Below, one piece after another: positions 9,301-18,068 of a DNA stretch of 38,553 nt. The DNA comes from JAUVAV01 sp965371665 (lineage in GTDB: Bacteria; Oederibacteriota; JAAXVQ01; JAUVAV01), in contig CBDUZI010000018.1 in assembly GCA_965371665.1 (NCBI GenBank), positions 1-38,553 on the forward strand, in the 5' to 3' direction. Position numbers and translations under genes: made by a program. Below the pieces are notes generated by a model. That model saw only the letters and a program-made list of their open reading frames with translations. It did no database searches and had not been told where the DNA came from. How positions within the stretch are numbered: the stretch's first letter is position 1; each line of letters starts with the position of its first letter.

Positions 9301-9519
9301 ATGACCGCGCTCTCCACTATCATGGCGCTGATTCCTTTAGGGTTGGCTTTGGGAGCCGGCGCGGAGCTGATGTCCCCTCTAGCCATTACGGTTATCGGAG
9401 GCCTGGCATCTTCGACATTTCTGACTTTAATTGTAATTCCGACTATTTATTTAGGCGTTGAGCGAACTACCCAAAAGGTAAAAATATTATTTCAACGTCC
9501 GGCGACTGAGGAGATTTAA
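6307..9519 (+). CDS. RND-family efflux permease (first of pair)
   Basis: The protein has 1070 residues from the TTG at 6307, chosen because CAGGAGAGAG sits 7-15 bases before it; an in-frame ATG at 6286 would add seven residues and has only a distant GGGGAG. It has the classic AcrB-like layout: TM1 (VRRPVTVAMIFLAVVLLGAISYL), periplasmic porter domain, TM2-6, a second periplasmic loop and TM7-12. Both proton-relay aspartates in TM4 are present (GRLVDDAIV, bases 7603-7608). The TM10 lysine position reads SNG (GIVVSNGIILID). A polar insertion follows SPVGLDE (residues about 240-280). It pairs with the next gene, as in multi-permease pumps such as MdtBC. Substrate cannot be predicted. Confidence 0.92.
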   Translation: MGNLPEFSVRRPVTVAMIFLAVVLLGAISYLRLPRELFPPITYPQLTVMTNYENAAPEEIETLITKLVEEACSSVNNVKRITSTSREGVSLVMLEFGWGTSMDFAALNVREKIDLVKEKLPRECEDPIVMKFNPFDLPILTLSVSANMPIHEVRELAKKIIKNQLEKAEGVAAVQIAGGLEREILVTMDLGRLNAAGLSPLSVLKILKNSNINYPAGTIHGHFYDYLIRTMGEFTTLQEISQSPVGLDESEEYKADEQQALSIVRSPLTEPADDLIRKTDNRVILLSDIGKVEDGFKEQTSISRYNGQDNISITIQKQAGTNTLEVVANVKQALRKIQGDLPRGRKVRIVTVYDQSLFVKQSIDRVFEDAIIGGFLAFLIILLFLRNIRSSTIVITAIPISILATFSLMYFQGITLNMMSLGGLALGVGRLVDDAIVCIENIYRHCQLGLQPKEAAVVGTMEVSSAIIASTFTTITVFLPMVFVKGVAGQLFSELALTVTFALLASLGGALLLIPMLVSRGGDRQLNEIKYLRKVEPVLHSLEALFARWLLKFMEHPGRNLGLVFVVFCLSMLLLFPINKEFMPKVDQSQFIIKAKLPTGALIKITDKVCRQLEQILLAIPEIKDVTVNIGSSKDEESEAAAEAMGSHQSTIMINLKKKRKRSTRDIIQEVKHKVEKLDTGPARFEYIAQDSALQVSAFTGGAPIVIELKGKNLNLLKKITEDIEKLMMDIPGLFGIKNSIVEEAPESKVYIQRDKAALYNLSVDDISRTAKVAIKGSVETKFKEPGKDEVDIRVRLRPEDRKNITDLRQLLIRSPLEMDVPLNEVAYIGVGVGPSEIKRKDRQRFVMITANIYKRGLSEVVTEINSRLEKYPLPEDYFINWGGESEQMAESYRSLAFALILAIVLVYMIMAAQFESLIQPFIIMFTVPLSLIGVMWILFLTNTAISIVVIIGMIMLIGIVVSNGIILIDYTNILRERGADPEDAVIRASRIRLRPILMTALSTIMALIPLGLALGAGAELMSPLAITVIGGLASSTFLTLIVIPTIYLGVERTTQKVKILFQRPATEEI

Positions 9520-9524
9520 CCGAG

Positions 9525-12500
9525 ATGGGTTTACCAGCCTTTTTTATTAATCGTCCGATTACAGTTCTAATGATCTTTTTAGGCATTACGATTCTGGGTT
9601 TGATATCCCTTAACCGGCTGCCCTTAGAATTAATGCCGAATACCAGTTATCCGGTAGTGACGATTAATATTAACCATCCCGGGGTTCCGCCGACTGAGGT
9701 TGAAAATATGGTAACGACCAAGGTTGAGGAAGCGGTGGCTACCGTTGCGCATCTGCGAACCATAGAATCTTCCTCCAAAGACGGAAAATCCGAGACTATC
9801 CTGGAATTTGAGCCGGGAACCGATATGAATTTCGCCGCTTTGGAAGTACGTGAAAAGTTCGCCAAAGTTCGTAATAAATTGCCCAAGGATATACGGAAAC
9901 CGATACTGGGCAAGTATGACGTAGCGGATGCGCCGGTCATGATTTTGGCTTTGCTTTCGGATAAAATCACGCTGGAAGAAATGCGGCGTTTAACCGATAT
10001 GCTGATCAAGGAACCGTTAGGCCGGGTTTCCGGGGTTTCCAATGTGGAGGTATCCGGAGGAAGAGAACGCAAGATTCTGGTGGAGTTGGACCAGAGCCGT
10101 CTGCAATCTTACGGAATTTCCATTGAACATGTGGTTAAAGTGATGCACGATAACAACCGGAACCTTTTGGCAGGCAGTTATGAATTGAATCAATACAAGT
10201 ATTTGGTAAGGACGATTGGACAATTCAAAACCGTCGCCGGGATCGAAAAAATCGGTTTGGCGAGTACGGTGGAAGGCAATATCATCACGCTGGGAGATGT
10301 GGCCAGTATCCAGGATTCTTTTCTGGAGGCCGCCGGATATTCACGCCATGACACGCTCCCTACCGTTACCTTGTATATTCATAAGGAACGGCAGGCCAAC
10401 ACGATAGAGGTTTGCAATCAAATTAAAGCGGCCTTGGAAAAACTTATGCCTCGGATTAATAAATACGTTCGGGTAGTAACCGTGCTGGATCAATCGATCA
10501 CTATTCATAAAGCCATATCCACGGTCAAGCGAGCCCTGATAAACGGGGCGTTATTGGCCGGGTTGGTTTTATTCATTGCGCTTCGCAATATTCGCAGTCC
10601 TTTCATCATTGCCGTATCCATTCCGCTAGCAATTATTGCGGCCTTTATTCCCATGTATTTTCAAAATATTACCTTAAATACCATGACCCTTTCGGGTTTA
10701 GCCTTGGCCTGCGGAAGCCTGGTGGATGCCAGTATTGTAGTGCTGGATAATATCTTTAAAAAAAACCGGGAAGGCATGCCTATACGGGAGGCCGCCGTGG
10801 CGGGCAGCGAAGAGGTCGGTTTTGCCATAGTGGCCTCAACTATAACCACGGTGGTGGTATTTCTTCCGATTATTTTTGTGAATAAGGAAATACGCCTGAT
10901 TTACATGGGTTTGGGACTCACGGTTATCTATTCGCTTATGGCCTCCTTGCTGGTAGCGCAAACTCTGTTGCCGGTCATGGCCAGCCGGATTATTAAGGAT
11001 AGTCCGCCGGCGTTCAAGCCAGGGAGCGAGAAAAAGAAAATTTTAAGGAGCAGAGTTTTTACCGGCTTCTACCGCCGCCTGCTATCCTTGGCGATGCGTT
11101 ACCGCTATATTTTCTTAGGGGTGTTAGTGGTGCTGCTGGGTCTATCTTTTTACCTCAGCACCAAGATAGGATCTGAATTCATGGGCCGGGTGGAAGAGAA
11201 CAAAGTAACCGTGAATTTAACTCTGCCGGCCGGTACTAAGCTGGATATATCCAATAATATTGTGAAGCGGGTCGAGCGCTTTTTAGCCAAGGTGCCGGAA
11301 ATAAAAAACATGTCGTCTTTAGTTGAGCGGAACCGGTCGGAGATACGTATAGAATTTTATCCCATGTCAAAACGCCGCCGTTCCACCAAGAAAATCCTGG
11401 ATGAATTGCGTCCTGCGCTTGCCCAATTCCGGCCGGCTTATGTATATTTCGAAGAGAAACAAGAAGTGGGGACCAAAATGATAGTGGTTGATCTTTTCGG
11501 CTTCGATTATGTAATTTTAAAGCAGCTGGCCGTATCTATCGCCAATCGCATGGAGTCCCTGCCGGGGTTAAGTGACGTGCGCATCCGCATGAAAGAAGGA
11601 CGGCCGGAAATGCGTTTCCATGTAGATAAGGGCAAAGCCATGCAACTTAATCTCGAGGTGAAAAGCTTAGCCGAAGAAATCAATACTCAGATGCGTGGAG
11701 TTATTGCAACTTATTTTCATACCGAGGGAGAAGAAGTTGAAACCATCGTGCGTCTAAAGGAAAAATTTCGAAAAACGCTTGATGACATTAACAAGTTAAC
11801 CGTAACGGATCCGCAAGGGAAGAAGTTTTATCTTTCGCAAATCGGAAGCTTTGAACCGGGCTTAGGACCTTCCGAGATCTGGCGAAAGAATAAATCCCGT
11901 ATGATCCAGGTTTCGGCCAATGTGTCTACGGATTTAGGATCGGCGACGGAAAGCGTCAGAAACGCCCTGGCGGTCATAGATTTCCCCAAAGGATATTATT
12001 ATCGTTTTGGAGGAAATTACCAAAAAATGATTACCAGTTCCCGGCAGTTGAGCCTGGCGGTGCTTTTAACTATCGTTTTGGTTTATATGGTTCTGGCGGC
12101 GTTTTTTGAATCCTATTATCAGCCGATTATTATTATTTTGTCAGTCTTCATGGCGGTTATCGGCGTGGTGCTGGCACTTTATTTGACGGGAAAACCGAAA
12201 AGTGTGGGAGTATATATTGGACTGCTTATGCTGGCCGGCATGGTAGTTAATCCGGGGATTATTCTGGTGGATAAGATCAATCAATTAACCACCCGGGGAG
12301 TTAAAATATTCAAAGCGATTTTATCAGCCTCGCAAAGCCGTCTCCGGCCGATTTTAATGACCCTAATTACGGCTATTCTAGGGCTGCTGCCAATGGCCTT
12401 GGATCGCAGCGAGGGATCGAATTTATGGGCGCCACTGGCAATTACGGTGGTCGGCGGACTTTTAACTAGTGGGATATTGACGCTGTTTTTTATCCCCTGT

Positions 12501-12608
12501 ATATACATAATTATGGAGGATATTAGCGCAACCCTCCGCGGATTAGCCGCTGGGTTGAGAGCATGGTATTATAAGGCGTCATCTATGAGAACTGTATCTA
12601 ATGGTTAG
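9525..12608 (+). CDS. RND-family efflux permease (second of pair), altered proton-relay motif
   Basis: The protein has 1027 residues and starts 5 bases after the previous stop, with GAGGAG upstream. TM1 is INRPITVLMIFLGITILGLISL; two periplasmic loops and twelve helices follow the AcrB plan. In TM4 the usual Asp-Asp pair reads Asp-Ala (LVDASIVVLDNI; D401, A402). TM10 reads GMVVNPGIILVDK, with Asn-Pro where AcrB has Lys-Asn. The subunit may therefore couple weakly to protons and act with its partner in a hetero-trimer; this is inference from MdtBC-type pumps. C-terminal helices are intact and the gene shows no frameshift, so it looks functional. Confidence 0.9.
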   Translation: MGLPAFFINRPITVLMIFLGITILGLISLNRLPLELMPNTSYPVVTININHPGVPPTEVENMVTTKVEEAVATVAHLRTIESSSKDGKSETILEFEPGTDMNFAALEVREKFAKVRNKLPKDIRKPILGKYDVADAPVMILALLSDKITLEEMRRLTDMLIKEPLGRVSGVSNVEVSGGRERKILVELDQSRLQSYGISIEHVVKVMHDNNRNLLAGSYELNQYKYLVRTIGQFKTVAGIEKIGLASTVEGNIITLGDVASIQDSFLEAAGYSRHDTLPTVTLYIHKERQANTIEVCNQIKAALEKLMPRINKYVRVVTVLDQSITIHKAISTVKRALINGALLAGLVLFIALRNIRSPFIIAVSIPLAIIAAFIPMYFQNITLNTMTLSGLALACGSLVDASIVVLDNIFKKNREGMPIREAAVAGSEEVGFAIVASTITTVVVFLPIIFVNKEIRLIYMGLGLTVIYSLMASLLVAQTLLPVMASRIIKDSPPAFKPGSEKKKILRSRVFTGFYRRLLSLAMRYRYIFLGVLVVLLGLSFYLSTKIGSEFMGRVEENKVTVNLTLPAGTKLDISNNIVKRVERFLAKVPEIKNMSSLVERNRSEIRIEFYPMSKRRRSTKKILDELRPALAQFRPAYVYFEEKQEVGTKMIVVDLFGFDYVILKQLAVSIANRMESLPGLSDVRIRMKEGRPEMRFHVDKGKAMQLNLEVKSLAEEINTQMRGVIATYFHTEGEEVETIVRLKEKFRKTLDDINKLTVTDPQGKKFYLSQIGSFEPGLGPSEIWRKNKSRMIQVSANVSTDLGSATESVRNALAVIDFPKGYYYRFGGNYQKMITSSRQLSLAVLLTIVLVYMVLAAFFESYYQPIIIILSVFMAVIGVVLALYLTGKPKSVGVYIGLLMLAGMVVNPGIILVDKINQLTTRGVKIFKAILSASQSRLRPILMTLITAILGLLPMALDRSEGSNLWAPLAITVVGGLLTSGILTLFFIPCIYIIMEDISATLRGLAAGLRAWYYKASSMRTVSNG

Positions 12609-12640
12609 AGTAGATTAAAATTACTGATAGGAGAAATTTT

Positions 12641-14413
12641 ATGCGGCAACGGCTTAAAACAATTTTTCCAGCCGCCTTTATGGTGTTGGGGTTTTTTCTG
12701 ATTATTCATCTTCCGGCGCAGTCGCAGCAACCAGAAGCTCAGGAGGCGATAGGATCAGAAGCAGATGAGACGATAGGGTCAGAAGCAGATGAGGGGCAAG
12801 CTTCTGAAATGCTGGAGGAATTACTGCCGGAAACGGAAAAATCGCAGGACGCCGTGGAGGAAGACGAACTGGCGGAAGAATTTTTCTTAGAACCGGAATC
12901 CGCAGAGGACGTAGTGGGACCCGGAGCCGAAGAGCAGCCAACCACAACCCCGGAATTTAAAGATAAGGAATTCCTGGAGGAAGAAGCGGAATTCTGGGAG
13001 GAAGAGGGTGAAGCCGAAAAAGAAAAAGCAGAAACCGAGTTTCTGGAAAAGATAGAATCGGCGTTGCAGGAAGGAACGCGCATTCCGGGCATTTTAAACA
13101 ACCTGGAGGAGTGTAAGCGGGCGGCGCTTATAAACGACAAGCGTAGTCAGGTTGCGCTTAAGGAAATTCGCTTTGCCCACTATAAGCTTTTAGAGGCGGA
13201 AAGGGATTTTTTGCCTAAAGTACAGATGACTTGGGAACGCAAGGATGGGATTTCCGAAGAAGATCAGAAGGAAGAAAGCTTTGACTCCATTAAGTATGGA
13301 CTGAAAGGGCATCAGACTATTTTTCACGGCGGCAAATTGGTATATACTTTACAACAGGCTAAAATTGATTTGAAAACCGCTCAAAAGAAATTTCTCCAGG
13401 CTCATCAAGAAGTGATTTTTAAAGTTGAGAAGGCTTATTATGAATTGGTAAAGGTCCAGTTGGTTTTTGAGATTCAGGCGGATATGTCAAAAGTAGCCGA
13501 ATCCAGTCTGTCTTTTTCGCGGGAAGCGTATCAAGCCGGTTTGAATTCCTATAGCGAATTCCTGAATATTCAATCCCAAACCGATCAGACCTATTATCAT
13601 CTATTAGCCGCGCAACAGGATATTGCCCTGGCGGAATTGCAGTTGCGCACGGCCTGCAATGTTGATGCCGCCATTACTATTCAGATAGATGCCGTACTTA
13701 CTTTTACGGATTTCGATTTTAATTATTCCCTGGATGAGTGCCTGGTGTTGGCTTTTCAAAACCGGCCGGATCTGGCGGTTAGTGAATTAACCACCTTATC
13801 CAATTTATACGGAATTAAATTGGCCAGGACGGAAGGCATGCCGAAGATTGAGATTATCGGCAGTGTGGGTAAAAACGGCGAGAATAAAAAAGGCGAGCGA
13901 ATGGAATTGACCGATGAATGGACCCTGAAATTCGAGGCGACCTGGTCGGTGGGAGCCAATACCACAGAATATACGTGGGAAAAAGAAGAGACCTCACCTA
14001 CGGAATTCGGCGCCCAAAATAATATTAAATCATCGACCACGCAAAAGGCTACTCTGCAAATTTTCGATAAACTGGAAAATTTTTCCAAACTGGCGGAAGC
14101 CCGGGTCGAAATGGCAACTTCCGAAGCGGATTTTGTGGAATTGAAGGGTAAAGCCGCCGGCGAAGTTGAGGAAAATTATTTTGATTACCAAAAAGCCATG
14201 ACCATGGTAACGGCTTCGCTTTCCAAGATAAAGTTTCGGGAAAAAGAACTTGAGATTAACCGCGCCCGTCAGATGATGGACGAAGTTCCATTATCCCAGG
14301 TTTTGAATGCGGAATTGCAATTGGGTGAATCGCGCGTGAATTACGTAGCGGCCTTAGGCGATTATTATACGGCGATTGCCGGATTATTTAAAGCTATGGG
14401 ACTTTCCCGGTAA
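12641..14413 (+). CDS. TolC-family outer-membrane efflux channel with acidic N-terminal extension
   Basis: The protein has 590 residues. The signal peptide (about 1-29, AAFMVLGFFLIIHLPAQSQ) is followed by a Glu/Asp-rich region to about residue 150 that includes a tandem repeat (IGSEADE twice, bases 12746-12793). The TolC repeat region then spans about 155-590: ALINDKRSQVALKEIRFAHY, VIFKVEKAYYELVKVQ, a SLSFSREAYQAGLNSYSEFL hairpin and a second half from ECLVLAFQNRPDLAV. TolC trimers form the outer-membrane exit duct. AGGAGA precedes the ATG. The acidic extension of about 120 residues is not typical of TolC; it might interact with the basic adaptor or the cell wall. Last gene of the efflux set. 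Confidence 0.9.
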   Translation: MRQRLKTIFPAAFMVLGFFLIIHLPAQSQQPEAQEAIGSEADETIGSEADEGQASEMLEELLPETEKSQDAVEEDELAEEFFLEPESAEDVVGPGAEEQPTTTPEFKDKEFLEEEAEFWEEEGEAEKEKAETEFLEKIESALQEGTRIPGILNNLEECKRAALINDKRSQVALKEIRFAHYKLLEAERDFLPKVQMTWERKDGISEEDQKEESFDSIKYGLKGHQTIFHGGKLVYTLQQAKIDLKTAQKKFLQAHQEVIFKVEKAYYELVKVQLVFEIQADMSKVAESSLSFSREAYQAGLNSYSEFLNIQSQTDQTYYHLLAAQQDIALAELQLRTACNVDAAITIQIDAVLTFTDFDFNYSLDECLVLAFQNRPDLAVSELTTLSNLYGIKLARTEGMPKIEIIGSVGKNGENKKGERMELTDEWTLKFEATWSVGANTTEYTWEKEETSPTEFGAQNNIKSSTTQKATLQIFDKLENFSKLAEARVEMATSEADFVELKGKAAGEVEENYFDYQKAMTMVTASLSKIKFREKELEINRARQMMDEVPLSQVLNAELQLGESRVNYVAALGDYYTAIAGLFKAMGLSR

Positions 14414-14448
14414 AAATCCCTTCTTGTTTTTTTAATAACTTGTAATTC

Positions 14449-14585
14449 TTCGTAGCTTACTACGGAGGGTTACACTATAGAATTCCCCCTTTGGCCTGTC
14501 CTGGATGGTTTTGTCCAGGGAAAAGGGGGCTAGGGGGATTTTACAAATAATAATCCGGTCAGATACCCCGCAGCTTGCTGTGGGG
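14449..14585. repeat. Intergenic hairpins after the efflux operon
   Basis: Three structures are visible: a small CGTAG..CTACG stem near 14449-14466, a CCCCCTTT...AAAGGGGGC repeat around 14483-14540, and CCCCGCAGC-TT-GCTGTGGGG at 14566-14585. A similar CCCCGC..GCGGGG hairpin stands before the first RND permease at 6251-6268. These may terminate the efflux transcript, but no clear U-tract is present. Confidence 0.5.
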
Positions 14586-14607
14586 AGAATTCATTGAGAA
14601 ATCAAAT

Positions 14608-16242
14608 ATGCCAAAATTAAAAGTGATTCCAAAAGTCGATCGTCCAAGAGAAAAATTCCTTAAAAAGGGTCCGGATTCACTTTCTAAAAGTGAACTTTTA
14701 GCTATTTTGCTCGGCAGCGGAATAAAAGGAAAGAATGTTAAAGAATTAGCGGAACAAATTATTAGAAAGCATGGTGCCAAATTCTTGGATTTATCAGTCG
14801 GTAATCTTCTTGATATTCAAGGAATTGGTCAGGCAAAAGCCTTGCAAATTATTTCTATAGGCATACTTGATAAAAGTCTTGTTCATCCACGAGAAATATA
14901 TGGTTTAGCTGTAGAGTTGCGAGCCGCTGGTGTTATTTTAGTTCATAACCATCCTTCTGGTAACCCTGTCCCAGGCGAGGACGATAAAGAGATTGTGAAC
15001 AGGATCGTTGAGGCCGGGAAAATAATGGGAATTAATGTTGTGGATTTCATTATTATCGCTGAACAGGGAGAATTTAGTTTTTTTGAAAGATCACTCAAGC
15101 AAGATAATATACTATATGTATCTGACGGTATTCAATCTTCACTGTTTGATGTTTTCAAGACCGCTTCCCCCGCATACAATCCAATAACCAAAAAAAGTCA
15201 TAAGGTTTATTTTTCTCAAAAGGCGAGAGATATTACCGGATATTTTAATATTCAAAACAGAAGATTTTTAGGCAATAAATACAAACTACTGGGTTTTATT
15301 GAGGATATTGTTAAAGAAAAATGTAATGGATTTGAATCCTTCGGCGATATTTTTGCCGGAACTGGTGTAGTGGGAGAAAGGTTTAATGAAAAGAATATTA
15401 AAGTGATCTCAAATGATACTTTAACAAGCAATTACATTTCTTTTGCCACCTTTCTTATTACAAGACGGCTTAACATGAAAAAACTGGGAGAAAAAATTGT
15501 CTATCTTAACTCCGTTGATACAAAATCAGATAATTATTTTTCTGAACATTTTGGAAATACTTATTTTACTTTAGAAAATGCCAGGAAAATTGGAGCTATA
15601 CGGGAAGATATTATTAATATCGCTGAAAATGATGAGGAAAAAAATGTCTTGCTTACTTCATTGATATATGCAACCGACAAAGCAGCAAATACCGTAGGTC
15701 ACTATGATGCTTATAGGAAAAAACTGGATTCCGTACAGCCAATAAAGTTGTTGATTCCAAAAATTGATCTGGAAATGAACAGTAACAATGAGGTTTTTTG
15801 CGAAGATGCAAATGCTCTTATTCGGAAAATAAAATGTGATGTTTTGTATATAGACCCGCCGTATAATTCGAGGCAGTATTGCGATGCATATCATCTGCTT
15901 GAAAACTTAGCCATATGGACAAAACCAGTCGTTTTTGGTAAAGCGGGAAAGATGAACAGGTCGGATTTAAAAAGTAATTATTGCCTTAAACCGGCCGCTA
16001 AAGCTTTAGATGATTTGATAAGAAATGCGGATTGTAAACATGTTCTGATTTCTTATAACAACACTGGTGAGTCAAAAGATGGTCGATCCAATGCCCGGAT
16101 TAGCGATGATGAAATTATTCGTGTTTTGAAAAACAAAGGAGAAGTGGAAATATTTGAACGAGACTACAAAGCTTTTACCACAGGAAAGAGTGAAACTAAT
16201 GGACACGCTGAAAGAATATATTATTGTAAGGTAACTAATTAA
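14608..16242 (+). CDS. RadC-like/JAB domain fused to DNA adenine methyltransferase
   Basis: The protein has 544 residues from the ATG at 14608; the frame is open from a TTG at 14575, but RadC proteins start just before the RPREK motif. Residues about 1-70 are the RadC helix-hairpin-helix region (DRPREKFLKKG, LLAILLGSG, IQGIGQAKALQ). Residues about 72-160 resemble the end of the RadC JAB domain (GILDKSLVHPREI, H113-N-H115-P-S-G). About 60 family residues between them are missing, and the JAMM serine is Gly (PGEDD). Residues about 205-544 are a D12-class adenine methylase with FAGTG at 249-253 and DPPY at 416-419. It begins a restriction-modification island. Likely modifies one strand of the AlwI-type site; the role of the RadC part is unknown. 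Confidence 0.85.
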   Translation: MPKLKVIPKVDRPREKFLKKGPDSLSKSELLAILLGSGIKGKNVKELAEQIIRKHGAKFLDLSVGNLLDIQGIGQAKALQIISIGILDKSLVHPREIYGLAVELRAAGVILVHNHPSGNPVPGEDDKEIVNRIVEAGKIMGINVVDFIIIAEQGEFSFFERSLKQDNILYVSDGIQSSLFDVFKTASPAYNPITKKSHKVYFSQKARDITGYFNIQNRRFLGNKYKLLGFIEDIVKEKCNGFESFGDIFAGTGVVGERFNEKNIKVISNDTLTSNYISFATFLITRRLNMKKLGEKIVYLNSVDTKSDNYFSEHFGNTYFTLENARKIGAIREDIINIAENDEEKNVLLTSLIYATDKAANTVGHYDAYRKKLDSVQPIKLLIPKIDLEMNSNNEVFCEDANALIRKIKCDVLYIDPPYNSRQYCDAYHLLENLAIWTKPVVFGKAGKMNRSDLKSNYCLKPAAKALDDLIRNADCKHVLISYNNTGESKDGRSNARISDDEIIRVLKNKGEVEIFERDYKAFTTGKSETNGHAERIYYCKVTN

Positions 16243-16246
16243 AAAC

Positions 16247-18064
16247 ATGAAAAAACCTTGGTCAATAACCACAACGCTTAGAAATCCGGAGCGACTCAGA
16301 GATTTTTTAACGGTGTTAAAGGATATTGCGGGCGAAGAGTGGAATTTAGAAATTCAGAAAAAATATCAAATTCTCTTAATTAAACACAGAAAATATGGTT
16401 GCGGAAGCAGTCAGTTTTATAAGGGTCTTTCTCCTCGGCAAATCAATCTAATAAACGATCTTACTAAAGAAATATCCGTTAAGGAAGCAGAAAATATTTT
16501 TAATACCAAGAGCTATAAAGATCCGGCTATGCGGGGACGCCAATCAATAAATGTTTTCAAAAAGCTAGGGCTGGCTTCCATTAAAGCGGGAAAAATATTC
16601 ATTACTGATTTGGGGCGATTACTGCTTAAAGCTGACTATGATTTTGGAGAAATATTTTTCAGGAGTTTCATCAAGTGGCAAATTCCCAATCCGGATAACA
16701 ATAATTACAAGCTGGACGATGGTTATGACATAAAACCATTTATTGGCACACTTCATTTGATAAATACTGTAAATAAAAAGGCTGTCGCCCACGGAGAAGA
16801 ATCGAAAGGTATTAGCAAACAGGAGTTTTCGTTATTTGCCCCAACTTTAGTTTACTACAAAGATATTAAAAAATATGCTGATGAGATTATCAAACTCAGG
16901 ACGAAAGTAAAAGGTAAAAATAAACAGGAGCAGAAGGAAATATTTAAGAAATACGAAAAACAATTTGCGCAGAACTTTCTGGACAGCAACAATACTACGA
17001 AAATTAAAAAGTTGTCCAAAGATTTAAAGGACTATGGCGATAATGCTATTCGATATTTTAGATTAACCAGATTTTTATATATAAGAGGCGGCGGATTTTA
17101 TGTAGATTTAGAACCAAGAAGACAAGTTGAGATAAAAAACTTGTTAGCTTCTGATACTGGGAAGTCTTTGCCATTTGTCTCCAAAGAAAAATATCTGGAG
17201 TATATTGCGAATGTTGCTGAGCCGAAACTTCCTTGGGAAACAAAAGAAAAGCTGAAAGAGATTCTAGAGGAACTTATAAAGGATATCCGAAGCTATGAAA
17301 AGAAACTTTCTGCTTCAAAAAAAGAAATTTCAAATTATAATAAATTTAATGAGAGGAGTTTGAAAAAAATAATTGGAGATTTAAGAGGGTATAGAAGACA
17401 TTTGCAAGAACAGGTAAACCATGCAAGTTCTCAAGACACAGAAGTAATCCGCGATTATATTATGATTCTGCAAAATATTTACAAAGAAAAAGACAGGCCG
17501 CTTGCGTTAGAAAAATATACTTCTTTAGCACTCCACGCCCTTGACGATGCGTTGAAAATACAACCTAATTGTCCAGTCGGTGATGATAATGAACCTACTT
17601 TCACAGCGCCGGCAGGTAAACCGGATATTGAGTGTTATTATAATTCTTTTAATGCTATTTGCGAGGTAACAATGTTAACTGGCAGAGACCAGTGGTACAA
17701 TGAAGGGCAGCCAATTATGAGGCATTTAAGAGATTTTGAAGAGAGAAATAAAGATAAAAGTGCATATTGTCTTTTTATTGCTCCGGTTTTACATAGAGAT
17801 ACCCTTAATACATTTTGGGTTTCTGTCAAATACGAATACGAGGGTAAGCCTCAGAGGATAATACCCCTATCGATCCAGAACTTCATTGAGCTATTAAAAA
17901 CACTTGTTGAAATAAAACAAAAAGGCAAATATTTCTCGCACTCGGAATTGATCAGATTGTATGATGAAATATTGTCTAATTCAGAAGGATTAAGAGATGT
18001 TAAAGAATGGATAGGAAAAATCCCAAATACTATTTTGGCGTGGCAAAAAAGCCTGGTTGCTTAA
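16247..18064 (+). CDS. AlwI-family type II restriction endonuclease
   Basis: The protein has 605 residues. The start WSITTTLRNPERLRDFLTVL is the typical opening of AlwI-family enzymes. The C-terminal nuclease region has TAPAGKPDIECYY (P459-D460) and ICEVTML (E473-V-T), a PD-(D/E)XK-like core. AlwI itself recognises the asymmetric GGATC and cuts outside it; the specificity here is inferred from family only. The gene lies 4 bases after the chimeric methylase and 4 bases before the second methylase, so all three are probably co-transcribed. Two methylases for one enzyme fit an asymmetric target. The AT-rich composition contrasts with the flanking efflux and threonine genes, suggesting horizontal acquisition. 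The frame is intact. Confidence 0.85.
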   Translation: MKKPWSITTTLRNPERLRDFLTVLKDIAGEEWNLEIQKKYQILLIKHRKYGCGSSQFYKGLSPRQINLINDLTKEISVKEAENIFNTKSYKDPAMRGRQSINVFKKLGLASIKAGKIFITDLGRLLLKADYDFGEIFFRSFIKWQIPNPDNNNYKLDDGYDIKPFIGTLHLINTVNKKAVAHGEESKGISKQEFSLFAPTLVYYKDIKKYADEIIKLRTKVKGKNKQEQKEIFKKYEKQFAQNFLDSNNTTKIKKLSKDLKDYGDNAIRYFRLTRFLYIRGGGFYVDLEPRRQVEIKNLLASDTGKSLPFVSKEKYLEYIANVAEPKLPWETKEKLKEILEELIKDIRSYEKKLSASKKEISNYNKFNERSLKKIIGDLRGYRRHLQEQVNHASSQDTEVIRDYIMILQNIYKEKDRPLALEKYTSLALHALDDALKIQPNCPVGDDNEPTFTAPAGKPDIECYYNSFNAICEVTMLTGRDQWYNEGQPIMRHLRDFEERNKDKSAYCLFIAPVLHRDTLNTFWVSVKYEYEGKPQRIIPLSIQNFIELLKTLVEIKQKGKYFSHSELIRLYDEILSNSEGLRDVKEWIGKIPNTILAWQKSLVA

Positions 18065-18068
18065 TATT

